A stretch of DNA of 17,925 nucleotides from Nanobdellota archaeon (GCA_030691925.1 JAUYDG010000034.1:1-17925); one strand, 5' to 3'; counted from the stretch's first letter, positions 6,287 to 13,886 are shown. Notes: generated by a model from the letters alone, not told the origin. Translations and numbers: made by a program.

Positions 6287-7489
6287 TTAAGCCTGTTTTA
6301 TGATAACATACGCAGGATTCTTAAAATAATTGTTAACCACTCTTTTAATATCTTTCTTTTTGATTTTTTTAATATTTTTCACATAATCCTCGACCATGCT
6401 CGGCAACCCTGTCAGCTCCCAGACGCTCATCACGTCAGCCAGGTTGTAATTATTCTCGTTAGAAAGAATGTAGTCACCTTCGATAAAGGTTATAGCATCC
6501 TTCAGGTCAGCAGCAGAGAGCCTCCTTAAATGCCTAAACTCTTTCAAGATTATATCCTTAACCGTTTGGATGTTTTTTTTGTCCATGCCAACATAAACCG
6601 CTAACCACCCATAGTCGCTGCCTGCATCGTAATAAACGCCTAAACTGTAAGCCAAACCTCGTTTAGTCCTTATCTCGTTGAAAAGCTTTGAAGACTGGCC
6701 CCTGCCGAGGACAGACCTTATAACGTCAAAGACAAAACTGTCAGGATGCCCCCTTGGAACAGCCCTGTAGCCAAAAACCAGATACGAATGCATTATCTTC
6801 CTTTTCTCAACAAGCTTCAACGGCTTAGTCTGTTTAGGCTCAACAAAAGGCTTAGCCTCCGGGAGGACTCTGCTAGGAAATGTAAAAAAGTTCTCAACCA
6901 TTTTAAGGATGCGCTCATCAACATTGCCCACTATGCTAATTATTATGTTATTTGGCACGTAGTATTTATAGTAAAAGTCAAGAAAATCTTTCTTTTTCAA
7001 ACCAAGCACAGATTTCTTTGTCCCGTAAACCGGGTGCCTGCAAGGATGCTTCTTATACAGCAGCTTTTGGAAAAGAATCCACTGGTATACCTTCGGATCA
7101 TCCGTTGTGATGCTTATCTCATCCAAGATGACCTTCCTCTCTTTTTCTATCACCTTCTCATCAAACAAAGGGTTCTGTATTATATCAGACAAGACGTCCA
7201 GCGCGCGCTCCAAATGCTTGTGCAAAACCACGATATAATAAGAAGTCTTTTCATTGTTTGTAAAAGCGTTAATCTCGCCGCCTATCTTCTCTATCTCATT
7301 GGCTATCTGCTGGGCCGTCCTCTTCTTAGTACTTTCGAAGAGCATGTGCTCTATGAAATGAGAGACGCCGCTAATCCTCAAAGGCTCATAATTCGAGCCA
7401 ACCTTGACAGTAACCTCCACGGCTACAGAATTAGTTGGCCTTTGCTTGAGCAGTAAAGTCAACCCGTTCTTAAGAACAAACCTTTTCAT
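6287..7489 (-). CDS. M16-family zinc metallopeptidase (insulinase/processing-peptidase type)
   Basis: This 400-residue protein has the inverted zinc motif HxxEH in GVSHFIEHMLFE (H44, E47, H48). A downstream Glu (E124 in KVILDEI) lies 76 residues after H48, close to the spacing in characterised M16 enzymes. The second half carries the inactive-domain features of the family, including RGLAYSLGVYYD. Its length fits the single-chain, two-domain bacterial/archaeal M16 group. There is no signal peptide, so it probably acts in the cytoplasm on peptides or small proteins. Its start overlaps the M29 stop by 4 nt (ATGA, 7486-7489). Confidence 0.92.
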   Translation of the reverse strand: MKRFVLKNGLTLLLKQRPTNSVAVEVTVKVGSNYEPLRISGVSHFIEHMLFESTKKRTAQQIANEIEKIGGEINAFTNNEKTSYYIVVLHKHLERALDVLSDIIQNPLFDEKVIEKERKVILDEISITTDDPKVYQWILFQKLLYKKHPCRHPVYGTKKSVLGLKKKDFLDFYYKYYVPNNIIISIVGNVDERILKMVENFFTFPSRVLPEAKPFVEPKQTKPLKLVEKRKIMHSYLVFGYRAVPRGHPDSFVFDVIRSVLGRGQSSKLFNEIRTKRGLAYSLGVYYDAGSDYGWLAVYVGMDKKNIQTVKDIILKEFRHLRRLSAADLKDAITFIEGDYILSNENNYNLADVMSVWELTGLPSMVEDYVKNIKKIKKKDIKRVVNNYFKNPAYVIIKQA

Positions 7490-8550
7490 ATTAGGAACTT
7501 GCCGTTCTTCTGGATAAGCTTGTCATCGACGTAAAGCCTTCCGCCTCTTCTCATATCCTTTATCATGTCCCAGTGCAGGACAGACTTGTTAACGCCTCCG
7601 CCTTCTTTGTACGCTCTGCCCAAAGCTAAGTGGACTGTTCCAATAATCTTTTCATCAAAAAGTATCTGCTTTACAAACTTTGTGATATAAGGGTTCATGC
7701 CGATACCCAACTCACCCAAATACTTAGCACCCTTATCAGTGTTTATCATCGCGTGCAGGAACTTCTCATTCTTCTCTGCCTTAGCATCAACAACCTTGCC
7801 CTTCTTAAATTTTAAAGTAACGCCACTAACCTCCCTGCCACTGTAAATCGCAGGGAAAGAATAATGTATAAAGCCTTCAGTTGTTGTCTCAACAGGAGCC
7901 AAAAAAACTTCGCCATCAGGCATGTTGTGCTTACCATCACATTTTATCGCTGTCCTCCCCTTGATGCTGAAAGTAATATCAGTGTCATCAGCCAGTATCC
8001 TCACACTCTCACCCTTATCCAAAACTTTCTTGAGCTTGTCCTGCTTCTTCGACTCTTTTTTCCAGTCAAGATTCGTTGCACCAAACAAAAAGTCCTCAAA
8101 CTCCTCCAAGGACATCTCAGCATCCTGGGCTAAAGCATTAGTAGGATAATCACAGCCAACCCATCTCTTTTCCAAAATAATCTCAGATATCGGGTTAGTA
8201 ACTTTCCGCCTCAAAACAAGCTTCTTAGGATCAACATTTGAGAACTCTTTAGTATTAAACGGGGCGCCTATGTTTATCATCCCAGCAAGGTTTTCAGCCT
8301 CGAACTTGGCCAGTTTCGGGAAATACCTCAACTGCTGAGGGCTTGCGTACTTATAATAAGTGTAAGCAAAACCAGGCATAACAAAATTAACTGAAGGAAT
8401 ACCGCCAGCCTTCAGAACAAGCTTGTAGCATTCCAAAGCCAAGGGAGCAGCCTCTGAGCTTGAATTTATAACTATCAACTCCCCCTTCTTAACTTTTATA
8501 GAATGATGTACTAAGATACTTGCCAGTTTCGTAATCCTAGGATCAACCAT
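7486..8550 (-). CDS. M29-family (thermophilic) aminopeptidase
   Basis: A 354-residue cytoplasmic metallo-aminopeptidase. Family metal-site residues are visible: E214 in GKHNMPDGEVFLAP, E280 in YLGELGIG, H307 in GTVHLALG, Y314, and H326 and D328 in SVLHWDMIKD. The enzyme releases N-terminal residues from peptides. ATG 8550 follows AAAGGGT, and a TATA-like TTTTAAATAATAA lies about 24 nt upstream, so the leader is very short or absent. It is the first gene of the operon with the M16 peptidase and DUF1385. Full length for the family. Confidence 0.92.
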   Translation of the reverse strand: MVDPRITKLASILVHHSIKVKKGELIVINSSSEAAPLALECYKLVLKAGGIPSVNFVMPGFAYTYYKYASPQQLRYFPKLAKFEAENLAGMINIGAPFNTKEFSNVDPKKLVLRRKVTNPISEIILEKRWVGCDYPTNALAQDAEMSLEEFEDFLFGATNLDWKKESKKQDKLKKVLDKGESVRILADDTDITFSIKGRTAIKCDGKHNMPDGEVFLAPVETTTEGFIHYSFPAIYSGREVSGVTLKFKKGKVVDAKAEKNEKFLHAMINTDKGAKYLGELGIGMNPYITKFVKQILFDEKIIGTVHLALGRAYKEGGGVNKSVLHWDMIKDMRRGGRLYVDDKLIQKNGKFLI

Positions 8551-8566
8551 ACCCTTTCTAGGAATG

Positions 8567-8580
8567 AATTATTATTTAAA
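8567..8580 (-). promoter_or_regulatory. TATA-like promoter of the M29-M16-DUF1385 operon
   Basis: On the minus strand TTTTAAATAATAATT is centred about 24 nt before ATG 8550. It sits between the upstream terminator T tract and the gene start. Confidence 0.45.
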
Positions 8581-8586
8581 ACTTAT

Positions 8587-8643
8587 GAAAAAAAAAGGAG
8601 TAAATATCCCGCACTATATGCGGCGCGACCGCCTTTGGCGGTC
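8587..8643 (-). terminator. Tandem hairpins plus T tract ending the M18/229-residue gene operon
   Basis: Reading the minus strand, a perfect 7-bp stem GACCGCC/GGCGGTC with a 3-nt loop (8643-8627) starts inside the TGA stop of the 229-residue ORF. A second stem CCGCA/TGCGG with a 5-nt loop (8623-8609) follows. A run of nine T residues (8596-8588) comes next. The arrangement fits transcription termination before the M29 promoter. Confidence 0.65.
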
Positions 8644-9331
8644 ACTTTTGTTGGGCACCCGAAAGAAAGCGAGCATTGCTGATGAGGAGGTCGTAGTTAC
8701 CATCAGCACAGGAGTTGCTGTTGTCGCTACTGAGGACGAGCTCCCGCAACTCATCCTGACTCGTGTTATCCCTTAGGTAAACACCCATACTTTTCTCTTT
8801 ACCAGTCTTATCAAACCAAATATTAACATATTCTGCAAGCTTTTCCTTATCACCACCTATCACTGTAATCCAAAACTCATGATTCTTCACTTCTTCCCTT
8901 GTCAAGTCTCGATTGTATTCACCTTTTTTGCTGTCAAGCTCTATGCCTTGCTCAGCATCATAATTAACAGGTATAAAACTCTGGTTAAACCCTGATACAA
9001 TATTTTCCAGCTTATCAGACCTTAAAATTATCTTAAACTTGGTGCTATTCGCCTTGTACGCTACGCCTGCAACAGAATCAAGCCAAATATTAAACAATTT
9101 TACATTTTTACCATTGGCTTCATAGTCAGCAATCCTTGCCTCAACATTCTCAGCAAAAGTAAAAGGCTCCTGACCTTGCTCTTTCAGCTGTGCAATACCC
9201 TCTGCAAAAGTATCAGCACTAATAACCTCAATAAGGCCATAGTTTCGCTGAACTTTTACAGGCTCCTTCAGCAGCCTCTCTACACTATTTTCTAAATCCT
9301 TCTCTGGCACGAAAAGTTTAGGCAGTTTCAT
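8642..9331 (-). CDS. Hypothetical protein, unrecognised
   Basis: A 229-residue soluble protein with no signal peptide, membrane helix or catalytic motif that I recognise. Its composition is that of a mixed alpha/beta protein, with IIEV-type strands near 33-38 and 100-105, and a segment NHEFWITVIGGDKEKLAEYV near residue 150. The C-terminus is Ser/Asn-rich. ATG 9331 has AAGGA 4-5 nt upstream. It lies 50 nt downstream of the M18 aminopeptidase gene on the same strand and is followed at once by the hairpin terminator, so it is probably the second gene of that operon. The function is unknown; a partner of the peptidase is only a contextual guess. Arginine codons are mixed (CGA, CGG and AGG). Confidence 0.65.
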   Translation of the reverse strand: MKLPKLFVPEKDLENSVERLLKEPVKVQRNYGLIEVISADTFAEGIAQLKEQGQEPFTFAENVEARIADYEANGKNVKLFNIWLDSVAGVAYKANSTKFKIILRSDKLENIVSGFNQSFIPVNYDAEQGIELDSKKGEYNRDLTREEVKNHEFWITVIGGDKEKLAEYVNIWFDKTGKEKSMGVYLRDNTSQDELRELVLSSDNSNSCADGNYDLLISNARFLSGAQQK

Positions 9332-9381
9332 AATTCCTTCTTTAGTTTTTGTTTTCGGAGGAGAAGATCACTGTCTCCAGA

Positions 9382-10713
9382 TTAGCTTTCTAAAAATATC
9401 TTGAAACACTTGACCGCCTGGTAAAGGTCGCCTTTATGTATCGTCTCTGTCTTGCTGTGCATACCTGCTACCGGAACTCCGGCATCGACAGTCTGGACGC
9501 CTCTCTGAGCAAAATACTTCGCGATAGTGCCACCGCCACCCTTGTCAACCCTGCTCGGTAAGCCGGATACCTGGTAAACCACCCCTTCCTTGTCAAACAT
9601 GTTTATCAGCCTATCCATAAGTTGGGCAGTCACCTGGTTGCCATCATACTTCCCACCATGGCCACAATAAGTGCATATCGTCAAACCATGGCCCGCCTTT
9701 GTATCATTCACAGCATCAACCAGCCCTGCGCTCCTGTAAGTCGTAGCTATGTCAACGTCCGCAGAAAGCATAACCGACTTAGAAAGTATACGCCTCTCAT
9801 AAGGCTGCGTTATCTGTTTTATGGTCTTCCATTCCTTCTCAGCAACGACCATATCCAAAACCTGCTCGAAAAACACTGCCTGGGCGCCTGTTATCCCGGT
9901 GCTGCCTATCTCCTCCTTGTCAACCCCGAACACCATGCTTGTGGAAACTGGATCAGACTTTAACAATGCCATGAGCTCTGTAAAAACGCAAACCCTGTCA
10001 TCGTGGCCATAGCCCACTATCAGATCCTGCAAAACCCTAGTTTTTTCTACTGGAACTACGTAAAGCTCTGCCCTCTGGAAGTCCTTTTCCTCTATGCCCA
10101 AGTCTTTTAACAAGTCCTCTTTCCTAGCATAACCAGTTATGACATCTAAGTCTTCTGCATCAAAAGCATCCTTAACAGTCTTGCTGCCTATACCACTGTT
10201 AATATGCGGCGCTTCATCGATAATAACCCCTTCCAGGCCTACAGGTATCTCTTTGCCATTCTTAACCACATGACCGACAACCTTCACTATCTGGTCAACC
10301 CACTGGTACTTAACGATGCCGCCATAGTACTGAGTGTCAAGCCTTACGCCCAAAGGGCATTCCTTGAAAGGCCTAACCTTGATGTGCAAGCAAGGCGAGT
10401 CCACATGAGCACCAAGAATCTTGATGCCTTTTTCGATGGACTGCTTACCATAATTAACCAAGGCGATATTAGACCTGTTGTCATTTATGAATATCTGGTT
10501 TTTCCTAAAGCCGTTCTTCTTCGCAACTTCCTCAACATAATCCACTACCTGCCTAGGAGTCCTGGCATTATCCAAGAAATCCCTATACTGCTCAACATAA
10601 TTTTCAAGCTCTTTCTTTTCCTCATCAGTCAGCTTAGCCAAAGAAGGGACAAGCTTCTTCTCCTCATCTTTTTTACAATCTCCTGTTTTATCACATGCAC
10701 AGTCAGTTTCCAT
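9382..10713 (-). CDS. M18-family aminopeptidase (aminopeptidase I / aspartyl aminopeptidase type)
   Basis: A 443-residue dinuclear zinc aminopeptidase. Family metal ligands and motifs are present: H103 in GAHVDSP, D238/D239 in GHDDR, E267/E268 in DKEEIGS, D319 in SADVDIA, and H419 in AGMHSKTE. Relatives form large dodecameric cytoplasmic shells and trim peptide N-termini. An N-terminal extension, METDCACDKTGDCKKDEEKK, with C5, C7 and C13, precedes the catalytic fold and looks unusual. ATG 10713 has a GGGGG run 9 nt upstream and a TATA box at 10751-10760. It probably shares a transcript with the downstream 229-residue gene. Confidence 0.92.
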   Translation of the reverse strand: METDCACDKTGDCKKDEEKKLVPSLAKLTDEEKKELENYVEQYRDFLDNARTPRQVVDYVEEVAKKNGFRKNQIFINDNRSNIALVNYGKQSIEKGIKILGAHVDSPCLHIKVRPFKECPLGVRLDTQYYGGIVKYQWVDQIVKVVGHVVKNGKEIPVGLEGVIIDEAPHINSGIGSKTVKDAFDAEDLDVITGYARKEDLLKDLGIEEKDFQRAELYVVPVEKTRVLQDLIVGYGHDDRVCVFTELMALLKSDPVSTSMVFGVDKEEIGSTGITGAQAVFFEQVLDMVVAEKEWKTIKQITQPYERRILSKSVMLSADVDIATTYRSAGLVDAVNDTKAGHGLTICTYCGHGGKYDGNQVTAQLMDRLINMFDKEGVVYQVSGLPSRVDKGGGGTIAKYFAQRGVQTVDAGVPVAGMHSKTETIHKGDLYQAVKCFKIFLES

Positions 10714-10750
10714 TTTGCAAAACCCCCTTATAGAAGCGTTTTGGAACGGA

Positions 10751-10760
10751 ATTTATAAAA
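10751..10760 (-). promoter_or_regulatory. TATA-like promoter of the M18 aminopeptidase operon
   Basis: On the minus strand TTTTATAAAT is centred about 42 nt before ATG 10713. That predicts a transcript start about 16 nt before the gene, just including the GGGGG SD-like run at 10727-10723. Confidence 0.55.
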
Positions 10761-10789
10761 GTATCGCCTGGACTCTCTGTCGCAATAAC

Positions 10790-10823
10790 GGGTGATGATT
10801 CTTAAGTCGAATGTGGGTGATGA
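10790..10823. repeat. Pair of 9-nt direct repeats between divergent promoters
   Basis: GGGTGATGA occurs at 10790-10798 and again at 10815-10823, offset by 25 nt. The pair lies between the minus-strand M18 promoter and the plus-strand promoter at 10835-10846. It could be a regulator site; nothing more can be said. Confidence 0.3.
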
Positions 10824-10834
10824 ATAAACCTTAC

Positions 10835-10846
10835 TATTTATAAATA
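10835..10846 (+). promoter_or_regulatory. TATA-like promoter of the 43-codon ORF / recJ unit
   Basis: TATTTATAAATA is a self-complementary TATA box centred about 27-28 nt before the ATG at 10869. The spacing predicts a leaderless message beginning at or next to that ATG. Confidence 0.55.
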
Positions 10847-10868
10847 ATATAACGTTTCTAAACTATAG

Positions 10869-11000
10869 ATGAATCAAGTATTAATAAAGTCAAAGTATAT
10901 CTTGGGCTTGGAATGCCATAGACACTTCTGCAACGGCATATTCTATGTGAATCTTAGGGATATGAAGATAGAATTATACGAAGATAGGGATTGTTTATGA
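10869..11000 (+). CDS. 43-residue ORF resembling the N-terminus of a PD-(D/E)XK (DUF2779-like) nuclease
   Basis: The ORF opens MNQVLIKSKYILGLECHRHF. This resembles the 'KSKYxxGLxCxxxLW' opening of DUF2779/Cas4-like nucleases, but it ends after 43 residues without any nuclease motif. It is therefore either a truncated remnant or a small leader gene. A TATA box at leaderless spacing precedes it, and its TGA overlaps the recJ ATG (ATGA, 10997-11000), so it may couple translation into recJ. All three arginine codons are AGA/AGG like the archaeal neighbours, unlike recJ. The similarity is from memory and short, so it is uncertain. Confidence 0.45.
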   Translation: MNQVLIKSKYILGLECHRHFCNGIFYVNLRDMKIELYEDRDCL

Positions 11001-12727
11001 AACTAATATATATGCAGCCAGATACAAATTTACCAGAAGCATATCTGAAAGCTGTGGCAAAATCAGCTGGGTGCAAGACAAAAGAAGAAATAGGAGAGTT
11101 CCTGAACCCCCGCCCACCAATTCACAACACGATTTCATCGTTACCTGATTATAAAAAAGCTGTGATTTGCCTAAAGGACGCCGTCCGGACACAGAAAAAG
11201 ATTGTAATTTTTGGGGATTATGATTGTGATGGTATAACTGCTCTTGTGCAATTAATGGACTTTATCAATGCCATTACTGGACTCGAAAAACATTCATGGT
11301 TCATTCCGAACCGCATGGCTGATAATTATGGCCTAACTCTTTCTGGCTTGAAGCGTTGTATTGACCTGTATGATCCCCAGCTATTAATCTGTGTGGATTG
11401 TGGTTCGAACTCTATAAGCGAAATCGATTGGCTCAAAAATAAAGGAATCAAATGCATCGTAATAGATCATCATAACGTTGTTTCCTCTGATAAACCGCAT
11501 CCGGCTGCTGCCCATTTGAACCCTAAAGCATTTGATGTGAAAAATCCATCAATAGATAAATTGACAACGATGAGTGCTTCTGGACTTGCATTCCTGTTTT
11601 GTGAGCAATATGCAAAGGACGAATCTATAACTAATTGGAACCGTAATCGTTCTCTTTTACTGGCTGGATTAGGGACGCTTGCAGATGTTATGCCTTTGGT
11701 TGGCATTAATCGTGCTTTACTTAAACATTCCTTGATATTGGCAAACAACGAAAAAGAGCTTGAGCGCATTCCCGGTTTAGTGGCATTAAAGAACGTATCA
11801 GGAACCAATAAAGTGAATTCTAACACATATGGTTTTCAATGGGGGCCTCGTCTTAATGCATTGGGGCGTTTAGAGGATGCAAACATATCTGTGAAATTGT
11901 TGCTTTCCAAAACAGTGAAAGATGCCGAACCTTTAGCGGAGAAATGCAATGAAGCGAACACCGAACGTAAAAACATACAAGATAAGATATTGGACAAATC
12001 AATTGCTGAAGCTCGTTCTTTAATGAATATTCACAGACCTAAAGTCATCATCCTTAATAATAAATCGTGGCATACGGGTGTTGTTGGTATCGTTGCATCA
12101 AAAATCAAAGAAAAGTTCAACAGACCAGCGATAATATGCGGGTGGAATAAAGATAAGGGTTGTTGGATAGGTTCCGGACGCAGCGTCCACGGGTTTGACT
12201 TGGGAGAGGCTACAAATTCTGCTGTGAAAAAAGGTATATTGCTGAACGGTGGCGGTCACAAAATGGCATGTGGACTTTCTTTTGATACAAAACATCTTAC
12301 AGAACTTAGGAATTGGATGAATGACAAATGCCTTCTTACAGAAGAAGATTTTATGCCCTCCTACATTATTCTTGGTAACATTTTTGATCAAAGTGAGGAA
12401 GTATGGATAAATATATATGAACACCTAAGACCGTTTGGAAATGGAAATCCCGAACCCCTGTTATACGCCCGTGGACTACTTATGTGGTCCGGCGAGAATA
12501 AAACAAAAGAGAATGTTGTGTGGAGCATAAAAGGAGGTTTTCGTTGTGAGGACGGGCCTGATAAATTAATCTATTTCACGTGGAAAAACATAGAACAAGC
12601 AATGAAAAAATGGCAGAATGGAGCTGATTATCAAATGGTTTTTAGTATTAGTGAATCCGTAAAGGAATATCCTGACGGAAAAAAAACATACTACAATTGG
12701 GATGTTAAAGACTGCGAATCTGTTTAA
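10997..12727 (+). CDS. recJ: RecJ-type single-strand DNA exonuclease (DHH family), bacterial type
   Basis: A 576-residue protein with the DHH catalytic motifs: DYDCDG (74-79), VDCG (133-136), DHH (157-159) and LADVMPL with D230. It also has GPRLNALGR (283-291), the DHHA1 signature GGGHKMACG (418-426), and PFGNGNPEP (479-487) leading into the OB-like domain of bacterial RecJ. RecJ degrades single-stranded DNA 5' to 3' in recombination and repair. ATG 10997 is preferred over TTG 10991; AGGGA lies upstream and the start overlaps the 43-codon ORF. Arginine codons are mainly CGN (about 14 of 18), while flanking archaeal genes use AGA/AGG almost exclusively. That points to lateral acquisition, as does the full bacterial domain layout. 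Confidence 0.9.
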   Translation: MKLIYMQPDTNLPEAYLKAVAKSAGCKTKEEIGEFLNPRPPIHNTISSLPDYKKAVICLKDAVRTQKKIVIFGDYDCDGITALVQLMDFINAITGLEKHSWFIPNRMADNYGLTLSGLKRCIDLYDPQLLICVDCGSNSISEIDWLKNKGIKCIVIDHHNVVSSDKPHPAAAHLNPKAFDVKNPSIDKLTTMSASGLAFLFCEQYAKDESITNWNRNRSLLLAGLGTLADVMPLVGINRALLKHSLILANNEKELERIPGLVALKNVSGTNKVNSNTYGFQWGPRLNALGRLEDANISVKLLLSKTVKDAEPLAEKCNEANTERKNIQDKILDKSIAEARSLMNIHRPKVIILNNKSWHTGVVGIVASKIKEKFNRPAIICGWNKDKGCWIGSGRSVHGFDLGEATNSAVKKGILLNGGGHKMACGLSFDTKHLTELRNWMNDKCLLTEEDFMPSYIILGNIFDQSEEVWINIYEHLRPFGNGNPEPLLYARGLLMWSGENKTKENVVWSIKGGFRCEDGPDKLIYFTWKNIEQAMKKWQNGADYQMVFSISESVKEYPDGKKTYYNWDVKDCESV

Positions 12728-12743
12728 GCGTAAAGTAGATGTG

Positions 12744-13010
12744 ATGATTTATTCTGAGCGATACCCTAATGAGTTTAGAGAATTTGACAAAGTGAGAAGA
12801 GGGTTTAAATCAGATAAAACTGCACAACAATGGAGTGATGCGTTTAGGCTTTATCACAATTTCATTAAGAAGCACATGGCTCTCAATGGAGCAACACCTT
12901 CTCAAATAGCAGAAATTGATATTGATTTAGGAAGAAACAGATGGCTAAGCTTGCTCCATCAAAGCCTTAATCACCCGAATACGACAAAAAAGGAGGTAAT
13001 ATTAAAATGA
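12744..13010 (+). pseudogene. C-terminal remnant of a DDE-type insertion-sequence transposase
   Basis: The 88 residues from ATG 12744 match the end of DDE transposases. The SERYPNEFREFDKVRRGFK segment corresponds to the usual 'ERLNxTxRERxKVMRGFK', with E5 at the likely catalytic Glu position. YHNFIKKHMALNGATPSQIA corresponds to 'YYNFIRPHMALNGKTPAEAA', and GRNRWLSLL follows it. The frame can be read back to ATG 12702, overlapping recJ, but the transposase match begins only near 12750. The N-terminal two thirds with the two catalytic Asp residues is absent. No terminal inverted repeats were recognised. It marks a site of past transposition or rearrangement next to recJ. The family match is from memory, without a search. 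Confidence 0.65.
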
Positions 13011-13018
13011 CCCTTTAA
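12990..13018 (+). promoter_or_regulatory. Strong Shine-Dalgarno leading to a three-codon ORF (lost gene start)
   Basis: AAGGAGGTAAT (12990-13000) is followed by ATG 13007, which overlaps the TGA of the transposase remnant (ATGA). The frame stops after Met-Thr-Leu at TAA 13016-13018. A near-consensus SD with nothing to translate suggests a downstream gene was deleted or broken at this junction. Confidence 0.45.
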
Positions 13019-13048
13019 TACGACAGAGAGCGCCTGGACATGATAAGG

Positions 13049-13056
13049 TTTATTAA
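13049..13056 (+). promoter_or_regulatory. TATA-like box before the deoxyribosyltransferase-like gene
   Basis: TTTATTAA lies about 27 nt before ATG 13080, and no SD precedes that ATG, consistent with a leaderless transcript. Confidence 0.4.
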
Positions 13057-13079
13057 CGCCAGTAATATCCAGATTGTCG

Positions 13080-13886
13080 ATGGCTAAAAAACCAAGAATA
13101 TACCTCGCAGGCTCATTCTACGCTTTCAGGGATGAGATAATAAAAGCATTACCAGAATATTTTTTCAGCGATCCTAGAACACACAGGCAGTCTTCCATAG
13201 CAAAACTCGTAATGGACGATATGACAGAGGCAGAAAAATGTCCAGTGTTATATGCTTACTTTCCGAAAGGCAAGGCAAGAGGAGTTATGACTTACGCAGA
13301 GATAGGATGCTCTGTAGCCAAGGGAAACCATCTAATTGTAGTCGATGAAAATGAGCAGAAAGATCCCTTGTTAGAAAGCCTAGCAAACCATCACTTCACA
13401 GACTTCAAAGAAAGCTTAGAATTCCTCAAAAAGGGGGTAACTCCTGTGAACCTGAAAAACAAGAAAAAAACAGATTCACAGTTATGCTCTAAAGTATACC
13501 TTTGTGGCTCAACAGATTACGGCTTGCAAAGAGTTGTAGAACTGGCGAAAAAATTAGATGTTAAAAAAGAATTTATATTAAAATCAGACCCTGCAGAGGA
13601 TTTCAAAAAAATAAAAGAATATGACTTAGTAGTTGTGCATTTTCCAGCACACGTAGAAAGGGACAGACATGCGTGCTTTTTTATGGGTGCGGCATGGTAT
13701 CATGACATACCTGTATTGCTATTAGATGAGAACAAACCCTGGAAGTATCCGCCATTACAAGGCCTTGCAAGGAGACACAGCGAAGACCTCACCGGCGTTC
13801 TAGATTACTTAATAGAAGTAGAAGACCTCAGCATTAACGAAGAGGCAGTAAAGATGTACGAGTTCTTCAAAATCTACAAGACCTAA
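13080..13886 (+). CDS. Tandem nucleoside 2-deoxyribosyltransferase-like protein
   Basis: A 268-residue protein made of two related Rossmann-like halves. Half 1 (about 5-117) has RIYLAGSF at its start and GVMTYAEIGCSVAKG, where E74 matches the catalytic Glu of nucleoside 2-deoxyribosyltransferases. Half 2 (about 138-245) repeats the pattern (KVYLCGST, then FFMGAAWYHDIPVLLLDE), but the catalytic Glu is replaced by Phe (F201). Both halves end in a similar LExL/LDYL helix. The known enzymes exchange bases between deoxyribosides or hydrolyse the bond. One active and one degenerate half could mean a pseudo-symmetric dimer on one chain. ATG 13080 is used (a TTG at 13074 is less likely). Arginine codons are AGA/AGG only. 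Its stop codon directly abuts the convergent gene's stop. Confidence 0.75.
   Translation: MAKKPRIYLAGSFYAFRDEIIKALPEYFFSDPRTHRQSSIAKLVMDDMTEAEKCPVLYAYFPKGKARGVMTYAEIGCSVAKGNHLIVVDENEQKDPLLESLANHHFTDFKESLEFLKKGVTPVNLKNKKKTDSQLCSKVYLCGSTDYGLQRVVELAKKLDVKKEFILKSDPAEDFKKIKEYDLVVVHFPAHVERDRHACFFMGAAWYHDIPVLLLDENKPWKYPPLQGLARRHSEDLTGVLDYLIEVEDLSINEEAVKMYEFFKIYKT

Noticed and set aside
8564..8776. 70-codon plus-strand ORF
   Set aside because: It runs antisense through the terminator hairpins and the end of the 229-residue gene, with no SD and no recognisable protein.
9362..9380. 5-bp hairpin (GGAGA/TCTCC) between the M18 gene and the 229-residue gene
   Set aside because: Short stem, long loop and no T tract on the minus strand; not supported as a terminator.
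10792..10823. Possible C/D box sRNA: two GTGATGA boxes 25 nt apart
   Set aside because: No CTGA (D or D') box at the needed places; GTCGA is the nearest, so the sRNA layout is incomplete.
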